Source: Saussurea involucrata
Lineage: Eukaryota; Streptophyta; Magnoliopsida; Asterales; Asteraceae
Assembly (NCBI GenBank): GCA_033807775.1
Contig: CM066321.1
Span: forward strand, 234,166,350 to 234,230,349
Direction: 5' to 3'
Length of the DNA stretch: 64,000 bases
Positions within the stretch are counted from its first letter, which is position 1. The number at the start of each line of letters is the position of its first letter. The notes beneath the pieces are model-generated. The model ran no database searches. It was not told the origin of the DNA and saw nothing but the letters and a program-made list of their open reading frames with translations. Positions 10,501-22,896 of the stretch are shown piece by piece. A program made the translations under genes and the position numbers.

Positions 10501-12074
10501 GATTATGATTGCGAGATACTTTACCACCCGGGTAAAGCGAATGTGGTCGCGGACGCACTTAGTCGACATCCGGTTAGTGAACCACTAAGAGGTTTATGTC
10601 AACGATTGACGGTGGTTGCACCTCTTCTCGAGTCGATAGGTAGTGCTCAAGAGGTGGCAGTTTTGGAGGAAAATGCCAAACGTGAGAGGGTTACGGGAGA
10701 AATCCCAAATTTTGTCCGTGATAGTCGGGGGTTGTTGACTCGGTACGGTAGGGTTTGGGTTCCATTCACTGGTGGGAACCGACAGATACTGTTGGACGAG
10801 GCGCACAAGTCCAAGTTTTCGATTCATCCGGGAGCTACCAAGATGTATCGAGACTTGCGGGAGGATTATTGGTGGCCCGTCATGAAGCGGGATGTCGCCA
10901 AATGTGTAGAGGTATGCATGACCTGTCGGAAGGTCAAGGCGGAACATCAACGACCGCATGGGAAGTTACAGCCTTTGGAGATTCCGGTGTGGAAATGGGA
11001 GCAGATTACGATGGATTTCATCACTAAACTTCCCAGGACTTCGCGAGGGAATGATGCTATCTGGGTAATTGTGGATCGTCTGACTAAGAGCGTTCACTTC
11101 TTGGCTATCAGAGAGAGTTCCTCAGCGGATAAGCTCGCGGAGATTTTCATTCGGGATATTGTGACTAGGCACGGGGTGCCAGTCTCGATTGTCTCGGATC
11201 GGGATACTCGTTTTACCTCCCGGTTTTGGGAGAAGTTTCAGAGTGAGATGGGTACACGATTGCATTTCAGCACAGCTTTTCATCCTCAGACTGACGGGCA
11301 GAGTGAGCGTACCATTCAGACACTCGAGGACATGCTGCGGGCTTGTGTTATTGACTTTGGGGGTAGTTGGGATCAGTATCTTCCGTTAGCTGAGTTCTCC
11401 TACAATACCAGCTATCATTCCAGCATCGGCAGGCCGCCTTACGAGGTGTTATATGGTAGGAAGTGTAGGACGCCCATTTGCTGGGGCGAGGTTGGTCATC
11501 GAGTATTGGGGAGCACCGATGTTGTGTTGAAGACGACTGAGATGATTCAGATGGTCCGAGATCGACTAGTTACTGCACAAAGCCGGCAGAAGAGCTACGC
11601 TGACAAGAGACGATCAGATTTAGAATTTCAGGTCGGGGATTTTGTTCTTCTGAAGGTGTCACCCTGGAAAGGGGTGATTCGGTTCCGCAAGAGGGGAAAG
11701 CTAGGACCCCGTTACATTGGACCTTACAAGGTCATTGCGCGCGTGGGGAAGGTAGTTTATCATTTAGAATTACCGGATGAGTTGAGCTTGATTCACAACA
11801 CCTTCCATGTCTCCCAGCTGAGGAAGTGTGTGGTGGATGAGTCGGCAGTGCTTCCTCTCGAGGATATCCAGATCGACGAGCGACTTAATTACGTGGAGAA
11901 GCCAATCGCCATTATTGACAAGAAGACTAGGGCTTCACGCAACAAGGTAATTGGTTTGGTGAAGGTCCAGTGGAAGCACCAGAAGGGTTCCGAATGGACT
12001 TGGAACCCGAGGTTGAGATGCGGAAGAATTACCCGGAGCTTTTCGCGGACATAGACTTCGAGGACGAAGTCTAA
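7522..12074 (+). CDS. gag-pol polyprotein of Ty3/gypsy chromovirus F (C-terminal frameshift)
   Basis: The polyprotein packages, reverse-transcribes and integrates the element. The open frame runs 1510 codons to 12054. Visible parts: gag capsid (about residues 95-210), two CCHC zinc knuckles starting at C293 and C313, protease DSG at D421, reverse transcriptase with FIDD (D759, D760), RNase H (D906, E943, D1011), an HHCC-type zinc-binding region, integrase catalytic D1165, D1226, E1262 with D35E spacing, and a chromodomain-like tail. Oddities: RNase H has N968 (TNHKSLKY) where family members have Asp; the usual TNAPAAF motif reads TIAPAAF; a 75-bp intron-like insert lies at 8666-8740. Around 12008 a one-base loss shifts the frame; the other frame continues through a YPELF-type motif to a TAA at 12072-12074, the probable original stop. 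The start is the first Met of the frame. Confidence 0.93.
8666..8740 (+). other. candidate 75-bp phase-1 intron between gag and protease
   Basis: The segment begins GTACAATT and ends TGTATGTTAG, is AT-rich and T-rich, and sits between the zinc knuckles and the protease. Its length is 25 codons with no stop, so the frame stays open whether or not it is removed. Kept, it would add a very hydrophobic 25-residue stretch unlike the rest of gag. Removal leaves a junction of the kind usual in this protein family just before LVNS. An in-frame membrane segment is the alternative reading. Confidence 0.55.
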
Positions 12075-12080
12075 TACAAG

Positions 12081-12091
12081 CGGGGGAGAGT
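12081..12091 (+). other. polypurine tract of element F
   Basis: CGGGGGAGAGT directly precedes the 3' LTR and would prime plus-strand synthesis. Confidence 0.8.
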
Positions 12092-14165
12092 TGTAAAGCC
12101 CGCGTCCCGGTACGGTTTTAGTTTTTACGTTATTATTTATTTAATGCGTTTATCTTCTCGACCTCGTAATAATAAGTTTCGTTGGGAAAAACCCTAGTTG
12201 TAAACATTTTGTCCTAATGGGGTTAATTTATAAAAATCCTGAATTAGGTGGGTTAAGAATTGGCAAGGCTTTAAAGTTGAAGGACGAAATGTGACATTGT
12301 GGGAAAGCTGCATGGATCAGCCCATGAGGACCGATCCCACCCCCCACCCATTCTCGTTTTTCCTTCTCGATGTGTTACCATTCAACCAAAATCAAAGAAA
12401 ACCCTATTTCATTGTTTCCTTTCTCCTTCTTCCTTGCGCCGTGAGACCCCAACCAAACACCCTCCTCTTCCTTTTTCCTTCCTAGCTGCTGCCGTGAACC
12501 ACCAGGACCATCGCCGTGCCGCCGCTGAGTCCCACCGGAGGGAGAGAGAGAGAGAGCGAACGAGAGAGAGAGAGGGTACTGTTGGAGTCGTCGCGAGGTA
12601 AGGCCCCTAACCTTTTTCGTTGTTTTCTTTCTCTACCATCGGACCACCCCAAAAACCACCACCGCCGTCGGCCTTGGCTGCCGGCGGTGTGCGCCGCCGT
12701 TGCGGAGGTGTATGGTGCATGTTGCTGTGGTTCGTTGTGCATAGGTGTGGATGTATGACTCGTAAATCGTTGGTTAGATCGCCCCTTTCATCGCCGGTTT
12801 GTTAGTACCGAACCACCGTCAAATCGCCACCGGCGCCGCAGCCGTAGCTGCCGCCGCCGCCGACCACCACCGCCGGAGGTGGCAGTGGGTGATGCTGAGA
12901 TTAGTCCAGCCGTGGCTACCTTGACCCGAACCTAAATAGTTAAACCGTAACCCCAAATCGCAAAAACATTAAACCGTTTCAAAATCGTCATTATATGTGA
13001 AAACGTCTTTTCTGCCGCTGTTTTGTTTCGTCCATAACTTTTCCATCGTGGCTCGGTTTGAGGCGAAATCGGTGCCCACGGTTCACATTCTGTGTCGGGC
13101 ACATTTTTCGTATTTTATCGAAAACCTGGTTAGGCCTTTAGCTAGGTGCAAAAGGACCGTTTTTGCAGCAGCTCCGAATCTGCCAGCCTTACGTCTCGAT
13201 CTTAGAATAATCGTATAAAATCGTAGGAAAATCGTTAGAACGCGTATAATATGTCCCTGGAAAGCTAAGAGCTAGACCTATCTGTTTGTAAAAAGTGATC
13301 TCTAGAATTGTGGGTCTAGATGGGGCTAAGCAGGTCCCGAACAGACCTGCAGTTTAGGCCGAAAAGGCGAAGTATCACCCGTTTAATCTTATGTTTATAA
13401 TTAAGGATCCTGGGCTTCAAGTTGACACTTTATAGTACTTATTTAGGTGTCGAGAAGTGATTTTGGAGTTGTCTAGCTCGTGTGATCGTTCGAGATTTCT
13501 ACATTGCTTTTGAGGTGAGTTCACTCACTACGTAGAACTATGGTCATATTTACATTACAGTAGCTCGCGTGTGCTAAGTGGTATTACTTGTTGTGTGGTA
13601 CTAGATAGTGTTGTGTCTAGTATGGACCTTGGGTGTCGGGTAAACTCGGTGGGACCGAGGACTCGGTGGGACTGGGGATTGTGTACACGAGTGGCGTAGG
13701 AACTCGGTGGGACCGAGGGATATGTGCACGGTTATCGTGTGTCATCGGGGAGACCGATGAATGCTTGTTTAGGTGGGTTGGTGTGAGATTGCTTGTTTAG
13801 GATGCGTTCTTAGACTTGCATCCTTGGTTATGTGTATCTACCTGTTTTAGGGGTAGTGTTATATAATTGTGTTGTATGTGGTGTTGAATTCACTAAGCTT
13901 CGTGCTTACCCTTTCCCTATAAATCGTGGTTTCAGGTACGAGTGGCTCAAAGGCGTGACGGTACACACTGGGGCGTGCGAAGAACTTTTCACAATTATGA
14001 GTTTGAGATATTATATTTAAGAATAATTTATTCCGCTGTTAATTTAATGAGATTGTTTATTAATTGAGTTTACAACGAAACGGTTATTGGATATTTAATG
14101 GCATTTTATTGAATTAAAGTATTATTTTAAAAGTTTAAATTTACTGTGATTTTTGGGACGTTACA
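12092..14165 (+). repeat. 3' LTR of element F
   Basis: 2074 bp, matching the 5' LTR with scattered substitutions and an expanded GA run near 12543-12576, which explains most of the length difference. It is followed by the AAGGG duplication at 14166-14170. Confidence 0.92.
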
Positions 14166-15747
14166 AAGGGATTTAGGTGACCGGATGGGCCTAAACTTAA
14201 GCTGTGGAGTAGAGGGGAAACACAGCTGAGATATAGGATGCTTTTAGGAGAGATCACTATTTGTGCGATAAGGATAGGGTAGTGAGGACCGTCATGTAAG
14301 GTAAATTTGAAAATACATCTGGCCAATGTAATCACAAATTTACAGGTACATGAGTGTGCTCAATTGCTCTTGTATAGAAGCTCGATGGGCGTGGAAGTAT
14401 GCAGTGAGTTCTGACCTTGCAACGATAGCAAGGGGTTGAATTATCGTGAGAGAACACTTATGATAAAATGTTTATATCATGTAGAAGGAGTGGTGTTTGG
14501 AACGATATGAGTCGTCCAAAGGTAGAACTTCTTGGGTTCGAAGGTGATGAATGACTGATTAAGGGAAAACCTCCTGGCTTCTAGTGGGTCCTCGTTCTTG
14601 AAATTTTTGTGTAGATCAGTTGGGGTTGGGAAGGAAGGACGGTGCCGGAATCTTGGAAGCTTCAATTCAAGAGCGAGTGGAGGATTGGAGCCCCGACTCT
14701 TTAGTCGAGCTTTTCAGTGGCAGGAACAATGAAGGGAAGGTATCAGTATTGGATTGAAACACGTGTAGGGATAGAATATGAAGTAATTGGTCAAGACGAA
14801 AACTGTATAGAATGGTTGAGCAGGTAGGCGGTGAAATGCGTGTACAGCAAGTTGTTGCAAGAACGGGAGGGCGACCATTGGTCCAGGTATAGTGCCAATG
14901 ATAAGTGGTGTGAGTACAACGTGTGACCTTGTTAGAGTGAATAGCCTTCAATTGCAAGTTGAGTTTCATGCATTGTGTTCTTATAAGTGTTACATGAGCT
15001 TCTCATGATTTAAAAGCAATTGCGTAAATAACAATTTTTTGCTGAAAATGAGTCGACACGTGCAAGCGCATGTTTAAAGGAAAAGACAGAACTGGTTACG
15101 TTACATAAAAAAACTTTGAACTTATTGATTTGCGAATTATATCACTATTTTTCATGTGAGAAGAATCTTGGTTGCGAAATTTATTAAAACATTTGACTGC
15201 AAGGCTTTTTGAGTATTTACACGTTGATATCATAAACGAGTGTGGTAGCCGACTGATTTACTTCGTGTAAGTGATTTTGTTCATAAATTTTCTAGTTATA
15301 TGGGAAAAAGATTCCAGTCAATATGTTTCTGTTGTAACAACGTCGTTTTGGTTGAGTAAGATTGTGTTTTACCGAAAAGTTACATGCGAGCGATTCTCGA
15401 AATCGTTGTACAAGGCATTTGAGTTATGAGAGTGTTGGGGTCATGGGTACCCAAGTTGTTTTCAAGTGTTATTTTCTTTTTAAACATAAAAGGTGCGAAA
15501 TGATTTAAATTATCGTGTCGTCATGCATGAAGGCTATGAACTCACTAGGTCGTGGATATTGTCGTATTACCGGATAAGGAAATGTTTTGAGACTGGTGAT
15601 GTGCCGGTCACGCCAGTTGCGAGTGTCTTGTGATCTTGATATTCACATTAAGGTAGAGAAGTGAATGGTGGAAGGTCAGAAATGGACGTTGGTATGGTTT
15701 ATATTAAGGTAGCTTGTACTCTTGTTCGGTAACTAGAAGTACGGTGG

Positions 15748-15935
15748 TCGGTGGACGGTTGAGTCTGGAGGAAGGACTTAAAGTCATCAAGGTGCTGATA
15801 TTAGCAACTCGTTATGAGTAGTGTTTGAGAGACGGAAATGATCGGTGGACGGTTGAGTCTGGAGGAAGGACTTAAAGTCATCAAGGTGCAGATATTAGCA
15901 ACTCGTTATGAGTAGTGTTTCAGAGGCGAAAATGA
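15748..15935 (+). repeat. 94-bp tandem duplication
   Basis: Two adjacent copies, 15748-15841 and 15842-15935, differ at only a few positions. This is a local duplication inside decayed element E. Confidence 0.8.
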
Positions 15936-18930
15936 AATGTCTTCGGCGTCGAACATGAGTTTGGGGGTAGTCTTGTAATATTGATACTACACAGGTAAGT
16001 CTTGAAACTTTTCCCTTCAAGTGAGGACGACGGGACCTGAAGTTGATTTAGATATGTTGGAAGAATTAGGTTCTGTTGGGAACCCTTGTTGACGGAAAGG
16101 TTAAGGATGCATCATCAGGTCGACTATTAATGTTTAGGTCAACAACTATTTAAAGTGTCTGGAGCCGAAGGCGTTGTCATGAGGTTGAAATTAGAGAGAA
16201 TTACCATGGTATGGGTAAATGTGAGAGGTCGTTCAGGGAAAGGTGTATACTTGACGATGGAACACCTCATGTGGGCGTTAAGAATGTGGAAGATTGCTAA
16301 GCGGATGAGTGTTTTACCTATGAGATTTGGACGGTTCGTAAAAGGATGAGGTATTTAACACAAGCGAAGTGGGTGCATAGATTATATCGGTCTGCAAGGG
16401 AATGTGCCATGTCTTATGTAATGGTTTTGAGATCGCAAAGAACCAGCAAGAAACGAATATGTTTGAGTAAATTGGGAAATCGTGAGTTGAGGTTCATTTA
16501 AATTCAGGAAAGACAAAGTCATGAGATAGACTTGGTTTTTTGTGGGTGAATATGAAGGCAAGATTGATTGTTGTGTACAAATGACCGTGGGAACCTAGTT
16601 TGTGGTGTGATGTTGTGGGTGGAGAATGTATGGATAAGTTAGTGGCATCATTTGCCATGATAAATGTGCCAGCCAGTGTTGTGGTAATGTGCTGTTAAAA
16701 GATGAAGCATCAGATGGAAGCCTTTTCGGGGATTTCGATGAGGTGTGCAATTCGTTAATCAAGTTATTGGGACACGTGGTTTGTAAGTTGCCGTTATGAT
16801 ATGGCTATTCTCGGAATAAAATGTCGGAGCGGTAGTGGGTGGTTACCCAAATGTGGAGCCAAGTGTTTTTGGTTGTATGAGTCGCTGGGTGTGTATATTT
16901 TTTGGATCATGGAAAGTTTAAAGGAGATGTTGAATTGGCTAGTTTACGATGCGGTGTGGTAAATGCGAAATCTTTAAGAGATGTAAATTGATTCTTATGT
17001 ACGAATAAACTACCTGAGAATGTATCAGTTGGAGAGCAAGAAGCGTGTAGTGGCTTCGATTACCGGTGTCATTTTAGGATGACTTGGTTGGATACCTCAA
17101 GTTAAAAAATTTAGTGAAACCGTTTGGTTATGTATAGTAATGAGGAAGTGTGTCGGCACTTGTAGAAAATGTCGGAAGAAGAGGCAAGTAATGTTTAGTG
17201 GGCGGTGCTCCATGTTAACGTAAGAAGGTGGAAAGATATGTCAGAATAAGTGAGTAGCTTGAAAGTAGGAAGGTTGGCAAGTGACACCGAATGTGTGGAG
17301 TAGTGTGTATATAGATTGTCAATGGTGGGTATAGGGATTCCTGGTAAGTGTTGAGAAAGGGGAATTGTGTGTATTATGATTCAAGGACGATGGAAAACCG
17401 ACTTATGCGACTGGTCGAAAGCGTGCACCTTCTAGTGAGCCGTTAGTTGAAAGCATGTTTTATGTTTCGCGAAGGAAAAGGAAAAGGTAGTTGAATGTAG
17501 TACTCAGAATGAAGGATCATTGGATTTGACTTGGTGTTATTATGAGAAATGTTTCAAGTAAACTTGTCGTTCAGTACTAAGATGATGAGAGTAGTTTCGT
17601 GTGAGCCTGGTCGCTCCTTGTTGACCGAGTGGAACCTGAATTTATTTCGTTTATGGTTGGACGACTGTGGGATGCAACGGGAACTTGAATGTGTTATCTC
17701 AGTTTGGTGGACATGTCAGATGGTGGATTGTAGAGATTTTCTACTTTTAGCTATGTGTAAGGAAGGGTAATGATGTAGTAAGAGCGTATGAGTTGGTTAA
17801 CAATTAATGAACTAGGATGATGTGATTCGAGGAAGAAGGTACTATTTGCGTTAGACGTAAGTCGTAATGGAAGAGTGATCTAGTTTTTTCATGTAATCCG
17901 ATGAGGGAACTCTTGGGTGTGAGTTTGTTGGGATGTTCAAGGTTGGCCTTGTGCCAAGTTGACAAGTGAGTGATTGTTCCCGGTAAAAGATTCACGTTAT
18001 TGTGGCAGGGAATTCCGCAAAGTTCCTTTTAAGGAAGTGAAGTTGTATGCGAAAACCTTGATTAGACGCGTTTTAAAACCGCGAGTCCAACTGTGGACAA
18101 AGCGGACATTATCTAGTACGGTAGGCCCAGGATGTTACAGATGGTATATTAAGCGGGTATAGTTGATCGGAGAGGTTGTAAGTATATGATATATGATTGC
18201 TCGACATAGCAAAGTTATGACTCACCGAGGGCAGTTCCGAAGTACGCGGTACGGCTATGTTTTCCACCAGAATGGTTTGGGAAACCGAGTGGAACTAAGT
18301 TGGTTGGATTGGAAAGCATAAGATTTCTGAGCCTTAAGTTTGAGAAAAGGGGCAGTTTGATGCGGAAGACGTTCCCATAGTCGGGAGTGGTGCACTCGAG
18401 AGAAAAGTGAAGTGGACCACGTTTGTGGATCCGTCTAAATTATAAGAGTTGGAAAGATAGTGTACGATCTTATGGTGCTCGATAAGATTTTGGGAAGAAT
18501 TCATCGTGTGATGCACGTCTCTTTTATGGAGAGCAGATGTTGGAAGTTGAGATGATGGAAACCTTTCAAAGAATACAGGCGATAAGGAGTTGACCTTCGT
18601 CATGATAGAACGGGTAAGGTCAGTAGCCAACAAGTTGGAGCTAACGGAAGAATTAAAGGGAGTGCACCCAACGTCCCACGTTCCGAATTTTAAAAAGGCG
18701 TTGGGCTGAGTTAGATGTTGCAGTACCATTGGAGGATATCAGAATCGGTGAGAGGAACTCGATGAGATTGTGGACAGCAAGAATTGTAAGTTAGGGAATA
18801 AGAAGATCAGACTGGTAAAGGTTCAGTGACGGCTTTCTTAAGGGACAAGAGGCAACTTAGGAGGTATAAGCAGACATGAGGTCCAAGTATCCTCAGCTTT
18901 TCTACAATGGAATTCCGGGACGGAATTTTT

Positions 18931-18945
18931 TTGAGGGGGAGGTAT
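18931..18945 (+). other. polypurine tract of element E
   Basis: TTGAGGGGGAGGTAT ends directly at the 3' LTR, as a plus-strand primer site should. Confidence 0.7.
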
Positions 18946-20548
18946 TGTAATAACCAGGTTAAAATATAAAGAGTTCATGTTTGGTAGGAAAGAAGGTAAA
19001 TCAGAAATATTGAGGGACCAAAGTGGAAAAAGGAGAGAAGGTATAAAATCAGCATTTTAGGCACAAAACCCTAGGAAATCCTTTCATTGTGAACGGTTGT
19101 GTGTATGTGAGTGCTGAGGAAGAAATCAAGAAGACGCTTGTTATTTTGAGAAGAGAACAAAGGGAGGGATTGCATCAGAGAAGCTGTAGCATCAAATTGG
19201 AAAGGTAAATTCCTAATCTCTTAATCTTATCGCACCTGTGGATGAATTTATAAGTTTATTGAAGCTCAAAGTTGAAATGGGGGTTTTTAAGCAAAGTGAG
19301 GTAAGAGGGAACTGGATATTGGGTATCTATTAACGCTATTTTTGTTCCTGCATCCTTTTCCAATGTTTTTCGGTTAGAATATATTTCCTTTTGGTCGATC
19401 ACTCAGAGTGATTCATGCGAAAACCCAGTTGAGCCCAGAACCTGAAGAATCGAGTTCTGGAATGGATCCGGAAACCGGATGGGAATCCGGAGTGGAGTCC
19501 GGTATTGAGTCCGGGATAGGACGAATTCGGAAGGGTGGTAGTTCGGAATCCGCAAGCGGATCCGGAATGAGGCCGAAACCCGCATGGATTCGGAACCTAG
19601 TTAGGACCGGAACCGGGTGTACCGGGATCCGGAATGGGACCGGACCCGGAATTGGAGTCGGAGCGACGTTGAGACTGGAATCCGGATTTGGATCCGGATT
19701 GTGGAATCCGAAACTACTGTTTTGGATTCGGAAGTATTAGTCAAGGGTGAGAATATGTTCGAAAGGGAGAAGGGTTGACTTAAGACTTACGACTTTTATT
19801 CTGTTATTATCTTAGGTGGTTTCCCCCTTAAAAATCTGAAGATTTCGTAAGAAGTAAATTGCTAAGGCGACAGGTGAGCTTTTCTAACTAAAAATACGTG
19901 TTTTAAACGTGTTTTTCATGAAGTAAGTAAATGAGTAGAAATGCCATGTTTGTCACATGATTTTACTTGTATGAAAGTTTGTTTGAGATGTATGCATACA
20001 ATGTGGTTAGACGTAAATTGGCTAAGTCGGGGGGTGTGGCCCGCCAGTGTTCATACCGGGAGGAGTGACCCGTTTATGCCATGGGAGGAGTGGCCCAGTA
20101 AGGCAGTGTAAGGCTGACACGTTGTCACTTCCGAGTGACTTCAGTGTGCCATTTACGAGTGTGAAGTTACGCTAAAGTTTATTCAAAGTTGTTTATTTTG
20201 AAAGTTATGATCTGTTTAAATATGTTTTGAGGATTGTTGTTTTGAGGGAGCCCACTAGACCTCATGGTCTAACCCTCGCATTTCCAAAAACTAAACCATT
20301 TTCAGGTAAGCACTAGTAGAAGGCTCTAGTAAGGGCAAGAAGCAGGCATGATCTTGAAGCTTGGGTCTAGAAGGAAGTTGACATAATTTAGTATGTCGGG
20401 CTTAGTATTGTAGAAATCTCAGCTTTGTAATAGGTTGTTTCCGCAAACCTTGTTATGTCCTCTTATGTTTATGATAAAATTCTGGAGCCGTTTCGGCGAC
20501 TTGTTTAATTCATGTTGATTTTGCGTTATCTTGAGTTGGGTTGTTACA
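18946..20548 (+). repeat. 3' LTR of element E
   Basis: 1603 bp, TGTAATAACC...GTTACA. It contains the TCCGGA-rich block and about 50 bp absent from the 5' LTR. TCTTA at 20549-20553 completes the target duplication. Confidence 0.85.
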
Positions 20549-21463
20549 TCTTATTCTCTGAAAAGTAGTATTAATATGAGTATCATACCCAATACTTAAT
20601 ACCTAGTCAGAAGTGAACAAATCAATAGTAAACATACTTGAAGTTTCCGCTTCATTAGCCTTCGCCTTCCTCACTTCTGCCAATAGGGAAAGGCAATTTC
20701 TCGTCCAGTGCCCCTTCTGGTTGCAATCAAAGAAAACTACATCTTCAAGAATCTTTCCTTTGCCCTTTTCTTGTTGGAGCTTCCAACTTTTGTTTTACCC
20801 TTGGTAACCCCCTTATTCTTCTTGACTATCCCACTTTTAGGCTTGATCATCAAGACCTGTTTGGTTTTGGATAAATCCAACTTGGATTTCATATTCCTCT
20901 CAGCAGTTATAAGCATGTCGTGAAGCTCTGTGAGAGTTTTCTCCAAAACATTCATAGTATAGTTCCGGACGAACTGATCTTATGATTTTGATAAAGAATT
21001 CAGAACCATATCGATTCCTAATTCTTGACCTAGTGGGTATCCAAGACGGGTTAATCGGTTAATATACCTTTTCATTTTCAAAACGTGGGTACTGACTGAT
21101 GAACCCTTAGTCATTATACAGGCATTCAATGCCCTAACTGTGTCAAACCCCTCTAGCCTTGCCTGTAATTGAAACATGGATTTCTGAGAGGATATCATAT
21201 CCCAGGCAGTCATATCTTTATGTTCCCTCGGAAGCTCGGTAGTCTCGGATGCAAGCATCATACAACTAACATCCAGTGAGTCATTGAGATGCATATCATA
21301 AGCAGCTCTATTCTCAGCTGGAGCATTTCTGGCAGGAGTGTTTGGAAGGGTTTTTTCTAGAACGTACAACTTCTTTTCGTAAGGACAACCCTCAAGAAAC
21401 GAAACCAATCGACGAAGTTCGTACCATTAAGTTTATCCTTATCAAGAAATGATCGTAACGTAA
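20549..21463 (-). pseudogene. Ty1/copia gag remnant (element D, part 1)
   Basis: On the minus strand the gag N-terminus begins near 21463 (KLNGTNFVDWF-like). A UBN2-type gag helix region follows in the ORF 21408-20980 (MTAWDMISS, RLGYPLGQELGIDMVLNSL), then a basic region (20955-20737) and a CCHC zinc knuckle broken by a frameshift near 20710-20740. The product would be the capsid/nucleocapsid protein. The downstream protease and integrase part lies at 2270-3066, beyond the inserted gypsy elements. Stops occur between the segments. Confidence 0.7.
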
Positions 21464-22893
21464 ATTCAGGTATCTATGTGATAAAAGCTAATCTTTCTAC
21501 TTCTTATACATCATGGGTATTAGATACCGGATGTGGTTCTCATATTTGTAGAAACATGCAAGAACTAAAAAGGAATTGAAGGTTGAGCAAAGGTGAATTT
21601 GATCTGCGCGTTGGAAATGGGGCAAAGGTTGCAACTATAGCCGTAGAATCTATGTTGTTAACTTTATCGACCGGATTAATATTAGAACTTGATGTTTGTT
21701 ATTGCATACCATCTATTTCTAGAAATTTGATTTCTGTATCTTGTTTAAACAGGAAAGGTTTTACCTTTAACATTGGGAACGAGTGTTCTTCATTCTCTTT
21801 TGGTAATATATATTATGGTGACGCAAGTTTGATTAATGGTCTTTATATTCTTAATATGGGTAATCCGATTTATAACATAGATAAAAGGGATGTCAAATTG
21901 AATAGTTCGAATATAACCTAACCTATCTCTGCCATTGTCATCTTGGCCATATAAATGAAACTCGCATATCCAAACTTCATAAAGATGGATTATTAAAAAA
22001 ATTAGATTTTGAATCATATGGGACGTGTGAAGCTTTTTTAATAGGAAAGCCGACAAAGGCTCTTTTTGTTGGATAAAGTGAGAGAGCTAGTGATGCACTG
22101 GGAATCATACATGGTGATGTTTGTGGTCCGATGAACATACAAGCTAGAGGTGGTTATAAGTACTTCATATATTTACTGATGATCTCAATAGGTTCGGCTA
22201 TGTATATTTAATGCGACATAAGTCCGAGTCCTTTGAAATGTTCAAGGAAATACAAAACCAACTTAGAAAGAGTATTAAGATTCTTCGATCTGATTGAGGT
22301 GGGGAATTCTTAGACCATGCTTTTCTTGACCATCTTAGAAATTGTGGTAATATATCACAACTCACTCCATCTGGAACGCCAAAGTGGAATGGTGTCTCCA
22401 AAAGGAAGAATTGTACACTGTTGCACATGGTGAGTTAAGATGACCTTCCGACGTCCTTTTGAGGATATGCTCTAACAACGACTTTCACACTAAACTGGTT
22501 TCCATCAAAATCTGTTGAAAAGACACCATATGAGATATGGATTGGGAAAAGTCCTAAGTTATCTTTTATGAAGATTTGAGGTTGTGAGGTTTACGTACGG
22601 CGTCTAATCACAACTAAATTAGAACCAAAATCTGATAAATGCATATTTGTAGGATATCCCAAAGAAATTAGGGGATACTACTTCTATCATCCCCATGACA
22701 ATAAAGTGTTTGTTGGGCGTACTGGTGTCTTCATGGAAAAAGATTTTATTTCCAAACGTATTACCGGGAGGAATGTAGAACTTGAAACTGTTGAAGATCG
22801 GAATATGTCTAACTCAGGTGGAATCAACACATACACCACAAGTAACTGTGGGTCTACAAAGTATTGTGGAAAGACATTTTGGTGTTGTAGAAC
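21464..22893 (+). pseudogene. Ty1/copia protease-integrase remnant (element G)
   Basis: It starts abruptly in the protease (SWVLDTGCGSHIC near 21514), back to back with the gag of minus-strand element D. The post-protease core is open at 21583-21921 (KGEFDLRVGNGAKV, CYCIPSISRNLISVS). Then come, in broken frames, an HLGHINE-like zinc-binding region, IIHGDVCGPM near 22105-22130, and the integrase end (PYEIWIGKSPKLSFM and KCIFVGYPKE-like) to about 22890. Numerous stops rule out function. The same family as D is plausible; LTRs were not found. Confidence 0.65.
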
Positions 22894-22896
22894 AAA

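Larger units (their letters stand above)
4642..14165 (+). mobile_element. Ty3/gypsy chromovirus element F, nearly intact
   Basis: A 9.5-kb element with LTRs 4642-6696 and 12092-14165 (TGTAAAGCCC...GACGTTACA), primer binding site 6700-6711, one long gag-pol frame, a polypurine tract at 12081-12091 and AAGGG duplications. By eye the LTRs differ at roughly 2-3% of sites plus a GA-repeat indel, so it is fairly recent. The domain order gag, protease, reverse transcriptase, RNase H, integrase, chromodomain-like end is that of chromoviruses, closest in style to the Tekay/Del group (inference). It inserted into element E just past E's primer binding site. Confidence 0.93.
14171..18945 (+). pseudogene. 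decayed internal region (gag-pol) of element E
   Basis: No long frame survives. Identity comes from its 3' end: 18600-18720 still reads like the integrase C-terminal region (VANKLELTEELKGVHPT-like), and 18820-18905 resembles the end of a chromodomain (VQW..., EATWE-like, then YPQLF) in broken frames. The preceding 4 kb, G-rich on this strand with many stops, presumably held gag, protease, reverse transcriptase and RNase H. It contains a 94-bp tandem duplication at 15748-15935. Confidence 0.6.
3067..20548 (+). mobile_element. Ty3/gypsy element E, decayed, carrying nested element F
   Basis: The element is bounded by LTRs 3067-4614 and 18946-20548 (TGTAATAACC...GTTACA), with a primer binding site at 4617, a purine tract before the 3' LTR and TCTTA duplications. 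Its internal region is split: only 27 bases (4615-4641) remain on the left before element F, and the rest (14171-18945) follows F. Without F it is about 8 kb. The internal region is heavily mutated, but its 3' end keeps a chromovirus-like integrase C-terminus. Its LTRs differ by point changes and one indel of roughly 50 bp, so it is older than F, as the nesting requires. Confidence 0.85.
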
